DNA of 64,000 bases from Calliphora vicina. Lineage: Eukaryota > Arthropoda > Insecta > Diptera > Calliphoridae. Of the stretch, positions 37,751 through 49,500 are shown piece by piece (the stretch's first letter is position 1; the number at the start of each line of letters is the position of its first letter). The translations under genes and the position numbers were made by a program. The stretch covers positions 103,570,358 to 103,634,357 of the forward strand of contig NC_088782.1 of the NCBI RefSeq assembly GCF_958450345.1, in the 5' to 3' direction. Below the pieces are notes generated by a model that was given only the letters and a program-made list of their open reading frames with translations, was not told where the DNA came from and searched no databases.

Positions 37751-38338
37751 AGAGAGACAAGTTGAAACAAAGTATAATATCCATGAACCGTTCAGGTACT
37801 CAATTCCCCGCTTGCAAAGAAGTTTTTACATCAGTATTGATGTATAAATAATATAGCTTTGGCCAATACAATACAAATTTGGTGGTATCTGTAAACTTAA
37901 TTTCGATCCTATCATAATTATTAGTTGAGGTGGAGAGCGATCGAACTCTATTAGAGTCGGGTTGTTCATGAAAGAACAAGTTCTATTGAACAATTCAGTC
38001 AAATGAACAGTGTGAAGTTGTTCAGTCTTGTTGTTATTTTTATTAATTTTTTTCAGTCAAATTCCTCGGAATCAAAATGAACAAATGAAGAAAAAGAGCA
38101 AACTTGTTCATTTATTTGTTCTAAACAATTGAAAAATTAAACTCTCTGCTTCGTGTACATTGGAGAAAATCGGAAGTTCATTGAAGATGCAATCGGTAAA
38201 TTCTATGAAGCCATTCTTTTGGTTTATGTAATTAAGGCATTCAAAGACGATGAAATCGATAGACTGATCAAAATAAACTATTAAGTGTAAGTACAGTTAA
38301 ACAAAATTAGTTTAACTGCTTGGCTTTGTCTATTATAT

Positions 38339-38464
38339 TGTTACGAAATTGTATTTGAATTCAAATACAACGGTTTCTAACGGCTGGTTTCAAGTTGCAT
38401 CATGTTTCTCAACATTTCTATTTCTAGAAATAAACCAACGTTTTTAAAAGGTAAAAACGTAACA
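38339..38464 (+). mobile_element. internally deleted solo LTR (gypsy-like), ATAT duplication
   Basis: Begins TGTTACGAAATTG and ends GGTAAAAACGTAACA; flanked by ATAT at 38335-38338 and 38465-38468. The 3' wording (AAATAAACC, CGTTTTTAAAAGGTAAAAACGT) matches the LTRs at 52416-53521 and 58444-59011. At 126 bp it lacks most of the U3 region. Confidence 0.8.
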
Positions 38465-38468
38465 ATAT

Positions 38469-40200
38469 ATAATTTTTTTTTCCTTATTTCTACAACAATT
38501 TTCAACCATTAGTTCTTCTCAGTGTAAATTTTTATTGACATTATAAACAGTAGCGATATTTTTTTTTATCCCATTAACCAGCATTTAATAAGTTTTTGTT
38601 TATAATTTCTTTTTGGTTGAAACTAATTTTTTTCGCTTTAGAAATTAACATTCTCTTATTTAATACGATGGTAAACTTGTTTCGTTTGATGTTGTTTATT
38701 ATGTTCCAAAGAAATTTAATTTTTAATTAATTTCTTTGTCTAGTGTTTGGTGTCAAATTGTTTTTTAAAAGATTAATAATTATGCTCATTAGCAATTAGC
38801 ATTTTTAAACCGAGACCGTCCGTACATAAGTAAGTATTTCGATACTTTATTTTCACACAAATCTATTTTGCATATTTTTTATGATATTTACGGTTACGGA
38901 TATTTGAATATTTTAAATAGATTTAATCATATATAAATAGCTGTTTAAATAAATGTGCAATTAATGCATTCCTTGGTATATATCTACATATAATAAACAA
39001 ATTAAATGTCTCTACACCATTTCAAGTGGAAATTTATTAATAGCCAACAGAAATATTATGGAATTTTGAAAAATCGGGATAAAGTTCCAACTTACTCATT
39101 TCTGAGAATCGAATCATTACTTTACAAATTTGTTATTTAGTAATTAAAGTTTTAAAATTTTCAGCCTTAATGCATTATTATTCGAATGTGTTGTCTTTCT
39201 AGTCGAATTAAAGAGAAACGCCCCAGATCTGTACAACTTATATTTGACACAATTTATATTTCAATTCAAAACTGTTTATAAGACCTTTTTCACTTCACTC
39301 TTTTCAAAAAATCATTATTTCTTTTACCTTAAACTCACTGGCACAGATGTTTTTTACGAACAAAAAAAAAACTGAGATGTTTAAAAATAAATTTGAGTTT
39401 ATCCACAATAACATCTTCATAAATAAGTTTTTTTTTACTGTGTTAAATTACAATCACAAAATGAATGTGCAAAAACTATATTTCAATTCATAATCAAGAT
39501 CATTATTAAATTTAAAAATCAACTCACTATTCGTTAAACAATTAATGTGCTCCGTCATCGATCGAATACACAATTTGAAATCTTCAAAATGACGAATATA
39601 AACTATAGAAATAAAAAAAAAACTTAACTCCTAAAATATCAAAAAGAAATTAACAATTTACCTTAATACAAAAATAATAATGTCTGCATAACAATGAACA
39701 AAATTATTTTTATTCTTACAAAGTCATTAAAATTGCCAAAACCACAAATAGATTTTATACTTTAAAGAAACTTTTTCAAACAAAAAAAAAACTAAATATT
39801 TTAAGTTTTTTTTTCTTTTTTATTTGTTAATTTACTCGTAAAACATCTTGAATTGCTTAATGAGTTATAATTTGTTAATGATTTATGTTCTTTTTTTCAG
39901 TTTAAATTATGGAAAATTTAAGCGGATGTGCTTTGAATTTAAAGAGGTGTCAAAATGTCCCAGAGCTAAATTTGTGAGACAGCCACTAAGTCTCACAAAT
40001 TTAGTACTGTTATTATTTTAAATATTTACGAATAAAGTAATGATTTATTTAAATTGTTTTGTTTTTTATGCTAATTTTAACTAAACTACTTTTAACTTAA
40101 TTTTGAAATTTACTTCCAATTATTTAATTTATGTTAAAAATAAAGCATAGTTTTAGGCTGAATGAAAAAAAATCACACCCTTGGAAATAAGCAAGAGATT
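38469..40200. other. AT-rich stretch
   Basis: No gene found. One perfect hairpin (39966-40004) is listed separately. Confidence 0.35.
39966..40004. repeat. perfect 15-bp hairpin
   Basis: CTAAATTTGTGAGAC and GTCTCACAAATTTAG surround a 9-base spacer. Too short for a typical insect pre-miRNA. Could be the fused ends of a deleted transposon. Confidence 0.6.
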
Positions 40201-40777
40201 TTGGACAATTGCTTAATTTCCTTCGTGAGAAGGGTATATATAAGTTTGACATTCCGTTTGTAATTTCCACAATATAATTTTCCGACCCTATAAAGTATAT
40301 ATATTCTGGATCCTTATAGATAGCGGAGTCGATTAAACCATGTCCGTCTGTCTGTTGAAATTAATTTCTGAAGACGCAAGATTCGGGATCCAAATCTTCT
40401 ATAATTCTGTCAGACATGCTTTCGGAAGTTTCCTATTTAAAATCAGCAAAATCAGTCCACAAATGGCTGAGATATAAGGAAAAAACCAGGAAAACCTCGA
40501 TTTTTGACCTACAGTGGTTGACAAAACAATGCAAACTTTTCCAAATATTTCATTAGTGGCCTAAAATCTGAAATAATTTTTTAAAAAAATTGTAACATTT
40601 TTGTAGTATTTTATTTGTATACTTTTATTAACTTGATTTAACAAAAAACAAAGGACATAATTAATTAAATTCTAAATATGAGAAAACAAAATTAAAAGTT
40701 TTCTTTATTACGGCATTAACAAAACAATGGAAACTTAGGTATTATTTTAACAAATATGGTCTAAACTTTGCAATAAC

Positions 40778-41839
40778 TCAATATTTTGTTGGGTATCCCT
40801 TATTTTTTATAACTGCTACACATCGACGATGCATTGAACCAATTAAAGAGTCAATGGTCTCCTTTGAAATATTTTGCCATTCCCTTATAACCGCCTCCGA
40901 TAAATCTTCCTTCCTGGTGTAATTTTGGGTCCTTATTTTACGATCTACAATTTCTCATAGATTTTCTATGGGATTGAGATCTGGAGATCTTGAGATCAAA
41001 ACACGTACCTCGTTGGATTGTAACCACTCGGTTACAACCCTAGAGGTGTGTTTCGGGTCGTTGTCGTGTTGGAATCTCCAAACTAGGGGCATATTTTCCT
41101 CAGCGTATGGATACATAACATCGTTTAATATGGTTCTGTATCCTATACCTGTTATGGTATCTTTTATAATCAGCCTAATTATGAATAAAAAATTCCGCGG
41201 GAGTTTGTTCCCCGGGAGTTTTTTCTCATTGAAATTGAATAGGAAAAATGAGAAAAGGGAAAAAACTCCCGCGGAATTTTTATTCATAATTGGGCTGAAT
41301 ATGAATTGGGCCCATACCTTGCCCTGAAAAACATCCCCATACCATAATATTGCCACCGCCAAACTTTACAGTCTTATTTGTGTACTTTGGATCTAATCTT
41401 TTTCCCTTTGGTCGTCTTACCAATGTTCTCCCATCACTGCTTCTTAAATTGTATTTGGATTCGTCGGAAAAGAGGACAGTATTCCATTTCTCTATCGACC
41501 AGTTTAAATGATTCCTGGCAAATTGTAGGCGAGCAGAACGGTTCTTTTTAGAAATGAGTGGTTTTTTCACAGGACGATAGCAACCAAGACCAGCCTCATT
41601 TGCCCTGCGACTAACTGTTCGGGTACTTATTTCTTATTTTAAGCTATTAACAACCTCTCGAGGAGTTATTTTTGGGAATTTCTTGAACTCTCTCGCTATT
41701 AAATCTTGTCTAGGAGTAGTCTTACGAGGTCTTCCACCTAAATGTTGAGTTTTTACCGAACCGGTGTCACGAAATGTCTTTATAATTTTTGAAACTGCTG
41801 ATTTATTTATTGAATATTTGAATCGTTAACTTTAGTCAT
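40778..41839 (-). pseudogene. Tc1-like transposase pseudogene (DD34E family)
   Basis: From the 5' side: FKYSINKSAVSKIIKTFRD and HLGGRPRKTT (helix-turn-helix and GRPR AT-hook), TPREVVNSLK then an in-frame TAA, RTVSRRANEAGLGCYRPVKK, VLFSDESKYNL (first Asp), GGGNIMVWGCFSGQGMGPIH (GGGS-like loop), MITE insertion, WRFQHDNDPKHTS (second Asp), SRSPDLNPIENL (Glu) then TGA in place of the usual Trp, and the tail HRRCVAVIKNKGYPTKY with TGA at 40778-40780. The Asp-Glu spacing is two residues short of 34. The first ~30 residues are missing after a frameshift near 41829. Clearly inactive. Confidence 0.9.
41171..41297. mobile_element. 127-bp palindromic MITE inside the Tc1-like transposase, AAT duplication
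   Basis: The ends CAGCCTAATTATGAATAAAA and (inverted) CAGCCCAATTATGAATAAAA extend through TTCCGCGGGAGT. AAT flanks both sides (41168-41170 and 41298-41300). Removing the element plus one AAT rejoins the transposase in frame as GPIH-IIKDTITGIGYR, which validates the boundaries. Two shadow ORFs of 119-135 codons across it come from the palindrome. Confidence 0.9.
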
Positions 41840-43214
41840 TTTCGTTAACTTTGAATAATAAAGCAATTATGCGAAAAACTTAGAAAAAGAAATTGTGAAA
41901 AATTACCAGAATTTAAAAATAAAATAACTGTAAACAAGATGCTTTTTACATCGTTCTTTTATTATTTTCGTTTTACACTTTTTTCTTGCAGAAGTTTAAA
42001 AGTTTCCATTGTTTTGTCAGTAGCGAAATAGTGAATATTTTTAATTTTGTTCCCTTTGTTCAGAATATAATTAATTATATTGTTTGTTTTTCAGCTAATT
42101 TATATAAATAAAAATATACAAGTAAAATACTAAAAAAAAGATTTTTATTTTAAAAAAATATTTTAAATTTTGGGAATATTTGGAAAAGTTTCCATTGTTT
42201 TGTCAACCACTATCTGGATTACTAAGTCATAAATATAGACAATATGAATATCTAATAATAGATATTTCAAAGACCTTTGCAACGACGTATATAAGACCAT
42301 AGTAAGTTGGACCTACAATGGGTCAAAATCGGAAAAAAATTTTAACTTGAATTTTTTTTTACCAAAAAAAATTTAAAAAACAAAAAAAAAATTTTAAAAT
42401 TAAAAAATTTTAAAATAACAATTCAAAAAAAAAAATTACAAAAAATCAAAAAAACAACTTTGGAAAAAAAATGTTTACCTAAAAATATTTAAATTTTTAT
42501 TTTGTTATATTTTAATTTTATTGAGTTAGATCGAAGTTTACGAGGTTTTTTCTCTGCTATATTCTTATCATTACATTTGCTTAGATTCAGTCAACTGAAA
42601 ATCGTTCAGCATTTTTCAAGACACTTGCTGTACGTGTTTGGTCATGGTCAAGGTTTCTAAAAAACACAACCATACATTTTCCTAATTACTGCGATTTAAG
42701 CAATAGCAAACTATTTATTTCCTTCTTTCAAATAAAAAAATTTAATTTATAAAAGAAGAAACCATCAAAATTAGTTAAGGTATCATCAATATATTTCAAA
42801 ATAATGATTTTAAGCTATTTTCTTTATTAAATACATATTTGAAAATGAAATAAATTTATAGGTTTTTATACAAAAACTAATTTTTGTAAATTGTTTTCTT
42901 TTTTAAATACCAGATTTATTTATTATTTGGTACCGAAATACACTTATAGAAAATGCAAAATTTGTTTAAATATAAGAAATACAACCATAAAAATACTTTA
43001 AAGGAAAGAAATTTTAGGATTGGAAAGAAAAATGGGCATAAAATAAACAATTTCACTAAACTTAAAAACAAACTAAATTAATACAGTTTTTAAAACTAAA
43101 GAAAATTATACAGCAAAATTATATGAATAAATCATATAATTTTGATTTTAAGTATGCAGAGGGTATACTTTAATGCAATTTGTAATAATTTTACTTAAAA
43201 ACTAACGATATACT

Positions 43215-43220
43215 TTTATT
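43215..43220 (-). promoter_or_regulatory. candidate Bmcp poly(A) signal
   Basis: AATAAA on the minus strand (TTTATT on plus) about 212 bases beyond the Bmcp stop codon. Others follow further downstream in this AT-rich DNA, so the one actually used cannot be told. Confidence 0.3.
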
Positions 43221-43431
43221 ATTTCTATGTATGTATATGAAAACAAAATAAAAATGAGCAATAGAAATGTAAGAGGGGGATGATGACGATATTTAAGAAG
43301 TCTTAAATGATAAAAAAGATTTGATTTTACTAATGAGGTGTTTTGTTTTAGCTTGTACTAAATGTATATAGTTTGTTTGTTCTTTGTTAAAACTAACAGC
43401 CATGTGAGACAATGTAAAACCGAGCCAATTT

Positions 43432-43548
43432 TTAATATTTTTTCAGTTGCTCATATGTTATAAAGAATATAACATTCCAGGGTCCCATGCGCACCCAAGT
43501 TGGTATGAAACCTTTGTATAAAGCCAAAAATCCCTCATTTCGTACAGT
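43432..43548 (-). CDS. Bmcp: Bmcp exon 5 (residues 270-307 and stop)
   Basis: Acceptor GTTCTTTGCAG. Reads TVRNEG, YKGFIPTWVRMGPWN, IIF/VIFFITYEQLKKY-type C-terminus (here VIFFITYEQLKKY) and TAA at 43434-43432. Confidence 0.95.
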   Translation of the reverse strand, partial: TVRNEGFLALYKGFIPTWVRMGPWNVIFFITYEQLKKY

Positions 43549-46500
43549 CTGCAAAGAACGATATTTATGTTTTATGTTTGTTTTGTTTATTATTAAATTA
43601 AGATAAAGATAAGATTATGTTGGCAGTAAAAAACTACAATACCTGTATGGCACAATCCAAACTACCAGTATAGATTTTTGTAGATGTTGCTGCGGTAGCC
43701 ATGCCATTAACTACCGTAACATGTCGTTGATTCATAAGGCGGGTACGTATCACATCAATAGGCGTAGAGGCAACAGCACTGCCTAAACTGGCTATAAAAC
43801 TAGAGCTAGAAAAAAGGAAAAACCAACTATTAAGAAAAGGCTGTTTTAAGCAATTATAACAGTTAAACTTACAGAAAATGATTGGTCATGTGATCACCAA
43901 AATACTCCATTAACTGCAGTTTACAGAAATCATAGACCGGCAACTCCACCGACGCTATTACCACTGCTCTCTGAGCAGTAGGGCCTACTCCCCGCCATAA
44001 ACCCCTAACACCTTCGTATTTATAAATGTCATGGAAGCAAGACCAAACACTTTTCTGCATTGAACCCTTCCCATGAACCTGCATGCGTACCTTCAATACA
44101 TCGGTGGGATTTGCTATGGCCGATGATATCGCTCCAGCAGCTGCTGCACACATTACATTACCCCATACCCGTTCTGTCCCCGTATCAGGATCGATTAGAA
44201 GGCCATGTTCGCTCACTATACTTTTTAATGTGTAGTAGGTGCCAAATTTGATGGTGCCATAAGTAGCTTGTCTTAATACTGCCGGCCAAATTCTAAAAAA
44301 TTGAGAGATTGTCCAAAATAGAACAAGACAACAAAGAAATTTTAAGTAAATGAAAAAAAAATCAGGTGCTATTGACATTTTTGAGGGGGTGATTAAGTGA
44401 CAAAGTCCATGGCTGTTTAATTGCTCACGTTTATATGGTGTGATATTGAAATATACGTATGGAGAGATACCATCTGATTAAGAGCAGAGCGTTCAAATAT
44501 TAAAAAAATTGGGAAAAAATTGTTGCAAAACAGAAATTTTCGTAGTTTCTCCAAAAGAAAATTCTCTTAAAATATTCTCTAGATGAAAATTGTGTTGTCA
44601 CAACAATTTTTTTAAACGAAATTTTTGCCAGACAATATTGTCGATTAGATTTCTTTCTACAAAGTCAAACTGAGACTACATAAACATCTATGATTGAAGC
44701 TATACTGGAACTACAAAAACATCTGAAATTAAAGTGCCCTGGAGACGATCAAATAAACCCGTCAATCAGTGCATACATATGTGTGAGTGTCGTATGCTTG
44801 AAGCTTTAAAGGAGACGTACAAATAAATACGTCCATCACCATTTTTATTTGGACGCACTTTTCCATTATTACCAAAAATCTCGAAGTAACTGAGGTTTTT
44901 TTTTTGTTAATCAGAGACGTAAAATACATAATATGAATATTTTTTTCATCCGTGCACGGCAAACGCAAAGAAAATGAAATTTGATTGTCAATCACAACAG
45001 GAGACGATCAAATAATCAGTCGTCAAATTAAAAAATCAAAACTTTTTGATTTTCATCAATCATTGCCGACAACGTGTACGTGTAGCCGAAAAAGAACGAC
45101 TGCACCCACACAACTATGTGATTGATGTGTTTATTTGATCGTCTCCAGGGCACTTAAAGCTAAATTGGGACTACGTAAATAATGTTCTATTGAACTATAT
45201 AGCAGGAAGATTGATGATAAATTAGAACTACACAAGCATTAACGATTGAAGCAAAACTGGGACTATATAAACATCTAACCAGGAGTACTATTAAAGCTTA
45301 ACTGAGACTATAAAAGGACAACTATTGAAGCTAAACTGGGACCATGGTTGATGCTTAATTAAGACTACGTAGCAGAGACTATATAAGATACATCGATTGA
45401 AGCTTAACTGAGACTATAAAAGGAACCACGATTGAAGCTAAAGATGACTGCATCACTACAACAAATACAACAATACAAAAACAACAGGTACTTTGTTTTT
45501 GTTAAAAGGTAGGTGAACTGTCAAAGTTGCCTGTTGTTGCTTTTGCTTTTGGGTTTGTTGTAGTTTTCGCCACAACAACCACAAGTGAATTGACAGTACA
45601 AACTGAATAAAAAAAATAATCAGCTGTTTCATCGCAGTCACCTTTCTTAGTGTGCCCTGACCGGGAATATAAAAGCAACCACGATTGAAGCCAATCTTGG
45701 ACTATGATTCAAACATAATTAGGTTAATATATGATACTACGAATGAAGATAAACTAGAACTACGATTGAAGGTTAACTGTCGCTATATAAGAAACTTCAA
45801 TTGAAGCTTAATAGCCACGATTGAAGCAAAACTGGGACAACTATTAAAGCTTAACTGGGACAATATAAGAAACTATGATTGAAGAATCACAGAAATACGA
45901 TTGAATGTAAACTAAGACTACATATGTAAGTAACTACGATTGAAGATCAATAGACATAAGATTGAACCTAAACTCGGTCTACATTAGGAACCACGATTAA
46001 AGATGAACAGACATAAGAATGATTTTAAACTGGGACAGCGTAATGATTGAAACTTTACAGACCTACGTTTGAAGCTAAACTAGGACTAAATAAGCAATCA
46101 CGATTGAAGATCCACAGACCAACGTCTGAAGCTAAAATGGGACAATATAAGGAACCACGATTAAAAATCAAAAGACCTGCAATAGCGGCTAAAATGAGTT
46201 ATCAGTCAAGGGCTGTCAACTCAGCAAACACTGCTGCTAACACAACAGCAAACATTAAAAATCAACAGACCTACGACAGAATCTAAACTAAGACTACAAA
46301 GGACCTTCAATTGAAGATCAACTGACCTTCGATTGAAACAAAACTGGGACCACATAGGGCAACACGATTGAAGATCAATAGACCTATGTTTGGAGCGATT
46401 AAACGATTAAAAATCAAAAGACCTGCAATAGCGGCTAAAATGAGTTATTAGTCAAGGGCTGTCAACTCAGCAAACACTGCTGCTAACACAACAGCAAACA

Positions 46501-49500
46501 TTAAAAATCAACAGACCTACGACAGAATCTAAACTAAGACTACAAAGGACCTTCAATTGAAGATCAACTGACCTACGATTGAAACAAAACTGGGACCACA
46601 TAGGGCAACACGATTGAAGATCAATAGACCTATGTTTGGAGCTATAATGCATATGGACGTTTGAATATCAACGAAGAAAAACATGTAATTATATCAAATA
46701 TTACAAAATATCATACCGGGCCCTAGTCTAGCCATCTCTGCTATAAACTTACTTTATCAAAATGTATTTATATATTACTATTTCTATGTGTACAAATATT
46801 GTCTAGAATATTTGTTGTTCTATATATAATCTTACTAGCACTAAACCTTTAAAAACAACAAATATAAATGAAAAATATTAAAGTATTCCTAGAGTATTTA
46901 TTGAACAAAATTATAACATGTAGTCATTCACATGTATAAATCGTGATTAAAAATATTCATTAAGAACGATAATAATACAATAGCTACAAATGTAACAATA
47001 ATTGGAAGTTATAAAACTTTTATTGAATATTAATGAAATTGACAAGAAATAATTTACAATAGAAATAATAATATTAAATGCAATTACGAGCGCTGGGGTT
47101 AAAAAACGTGATTTAATTGCTGTTAACGAGGGTAACGTGATTTAATTACTTTTATCGAGGGATGATTCAAAATTTGTTGACCTTTAGCTAACGTTGGAAT
47201 AAGAAAAAATAAACTTTGTAAACAACACCTGTTTATAGAACAAAATCGAATCAGATGAAGGAAAACATACTCATGTAAAGTGTTTAAAGTCTAGAATTAT
47301 GGCTGACTTTATAAACGCATTTTGCAAAGCAACACTGCAATGCATAGTGTTCATAAACGCAATAGATTTTGTTTTGGCAATGTCGCAAGTTCATTATTGT
47401 ATGGCAATGCTTGTCCATGCGCAGCATCTGTCAAATTTGTGAACTGTTTTTATTTATGATTCTTTACAAAACATTTATGCGTTCATGAATGTTACAAAGT
47501 ATTGCTTTGATTTATAATTGGTTTGCATTACTGCGTTTATGAAGTCGGCCTATATTTCCATATAAAATCAATTTTACAAATTCACACCGATGTTTGTTAA
47601 AATGAATACAATGCTTTAATTTCAAAATTAAGAAAATTTAACTAGAGAGCTTATTTTTCGAAAATTTTATATTTCCTCTACCACTGTTTTAAATTTATTT
47701 CAACAGAATATTATTTTATTTCACATTTTGTTAAACTAGATTTCTCTAGTTTACCAAAAATGTATATTTAATTAAATGTCCGATGATTAGAAACATTTAT
47801 GAAAAATACAATAAAAATACTTTAGTAATAACAAAAACAACTTATCTGTATTAAATCCATTAATTACCCCACTACAAAAGAGGTGATTTATGATTCCGAA
47901 AGAATTTTTTAGGAAGAAAACCAAAAAGAAATGATAATTACAAAGTATGACACATTAGAAATGTTTGTTGCTGGTTAGTCCCTTAATCTTTCGAAAATAT
48001 CAAAGTCTATTTTCTGAAGTTAATAATAATTAAATAATAATTATAGTCCTTTATATAATTTAGCTGTTAAAATATTAGAAGGAGTTTTTTATTTATATAT
48101 TCTGCTCTTAATTTAATGTGTTTCTTTTAAATTTTTTTTTTGATCAAATACCTTTTCATTAAATAAATTAATTGTATTTATCTGACTATAATACGTTTAT
48201 ATTTCTTACTTGCGGCAAAAACAACCTAACTCAAAAATAAGGGTTTTTTGAATTGAGTACTACAAAACGTTCCCAGTGCAAAAATCTTTTAAGTTTATTT
48301 TTTTGTGATATTTTTTAAATTATATAGATACATACATATGTATTAACATTGAAACTAAAATTGTTATTTTCATTTATATTTTAATGATAAAAATTGTTGT
48401 TAAAAATCTATTGAAAAACCTATAAATCTTTTTAATATAAATCTGGTGTTAGTTAGTTTAAAAAACAACCAATTTATTTAGACAAGAATTAAATCTGTTC
48501 AAACATTCAATGTTATTTTACCCGAAACTATATTTATTAAGTTACGACCATTTTGCAGCAAATGAGCGTTATAGTATTTACTGTATATCATTTTTTTCAC
48601 AAAAACGTGAATAAATATTAGACACAAAAATCGTATGCGTCATTTAACAATTGTCTTTTGCCTGAGAGTCCGAAACGTTTATTTCAAAAGAGACAATAAA
48701 TTGTAATAATGTTTAAACTAAAAGTGTTGTTATAGTTTTTTATCTTCAGGCCATTATTGGTCAACAATTTTATTTATAAAAAAATCAATTCTTATTATAT
48801 CATTCCATTTATAATTTCTACATTTTTCATTCTATATACTTTTCATCCATAAAGTATATAGACTTTATGGAGTCGATATAGCCATATCCGTCTATCCATC
48901 TATATGATGAAGTCAACTTTTCGTATCCCCCAAATAACTTACAGACATGATTCATACATCAATATATCCGCAGTGAACTGATTTGTTTGCTATTTAAAAT
49001 CGAGACAATTACGAAAACCTCGATTTTTGATCTACATCTGGATTATTAAGTCAATAATATTGACAATATGGAACTCGCTGGTATGCAAGGGTGTCCACAA
49101 AAAATTTTAAATTGAAGATGTAAATTCCTTCTGCTACAGCAGCAGATATATCCATAAATAATGTACGGATTGCATTACGAAGTGAATTTAAGTGCCTAGT
49201 TAAATCTGGATTGGAAATCTTCCAATATGAAAATTCCAACATAAAATCTACTATTTAAGGTATTTATAGACGTCAATATTTGTCAAAAACTCAAGTATCA
49301 TAATACAGGCTCACTTCATAAACGCATTTTGCAAAGCAACACTGCAATGCATAGTGTTCATAAACGCAATAGATTTTGTTTTGGCAATTTTGCAAGTTCA
49401 TTATTATATGGCAATGCTTTTCAATGCGCGACATCACTCAAATTTGTGAACTGTTTTTATTTATGATTCTTTACAAAACATTTATGCGTTCATGAATGTT

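Larger units (their letters stand above)
40512..42210 (-). mobile_element. Tc1-like transposon with IR/DR-type ends (defective)
   Basis: Outer ends share GTGGTTGACAAAACAATG and AAACTTTTCCAAATATT in inverted orientation, next to TA. Each end also has an inner copy of ACAAAACAATGGAAACTT about 200 bases further in (40717-40737 and 41998-42021), the inverted-repeat/direct-repeat arrangement known from some Tc1-like elements. The left end reads CAGTGG while the right has lost two terminal bases. It encodes a broken transposase on the minus strand and is interrupted by a MITE at 41171-41297. Confidence 0.85.
40203..42490. repeat. hairpin-plus-TIR repeat (TATACCCTTCACC family), copy C, inverted and interrupted
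   Basis: Reverse-oriented relative to copies A and B. The left part (40203-40511) holds GAAGGGTATATATAAG, GGATCCTTATAGATAGCGG and CCATGTCCGTCTGTCTG. The right part (42211-42490) holds CTTTGCAACGACGTATATAAG, CCATAGTAAGTTGGACCTAC and the homopolymer tracts. A Tc1-like transposon is inserted between GACCTA and TATCTGGATT. Confidence 0.8.
44640..46650. repeat. degenerate tandem array, ~40-60-bp unit GATTGAAGCTAAACTGGGAC
   Basis: Dozens of variants of ACGATTGAAGCTAAACTGGGAC followed by TACATAAGNAACC recur with irregular spacing across intron 2, interrupted by the MITE at 44733 and by an unrelated segment at 45460-45650. An AGATCAACAGACC half-unit alternates with it in the 3' half. No coding potential apart from chance ORFs. 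Confidence 0.75.

Noticed and set aside
40955..41362. 135- and 119-codon overlapping ORFs on opposite strands
   Set aside because: The middle of both is the palindromic MITE, and the rest is Tc1 transposase (minus) or its antisense. Not genes.
44762..44995. 77-codon minus-strand ORF in Bmcp intron 2
   Set aside because: Lies wholly inside the 422-bp MITE and has no recognisable domain.
46047..46652. ORFs of 61-79 codons with repetitive KLYRPTFEAKLG-like sequence
   Set aside because: They are chance readings of the tandem GATTGAAGC array; repeats in the protein follow the DNA repeat.
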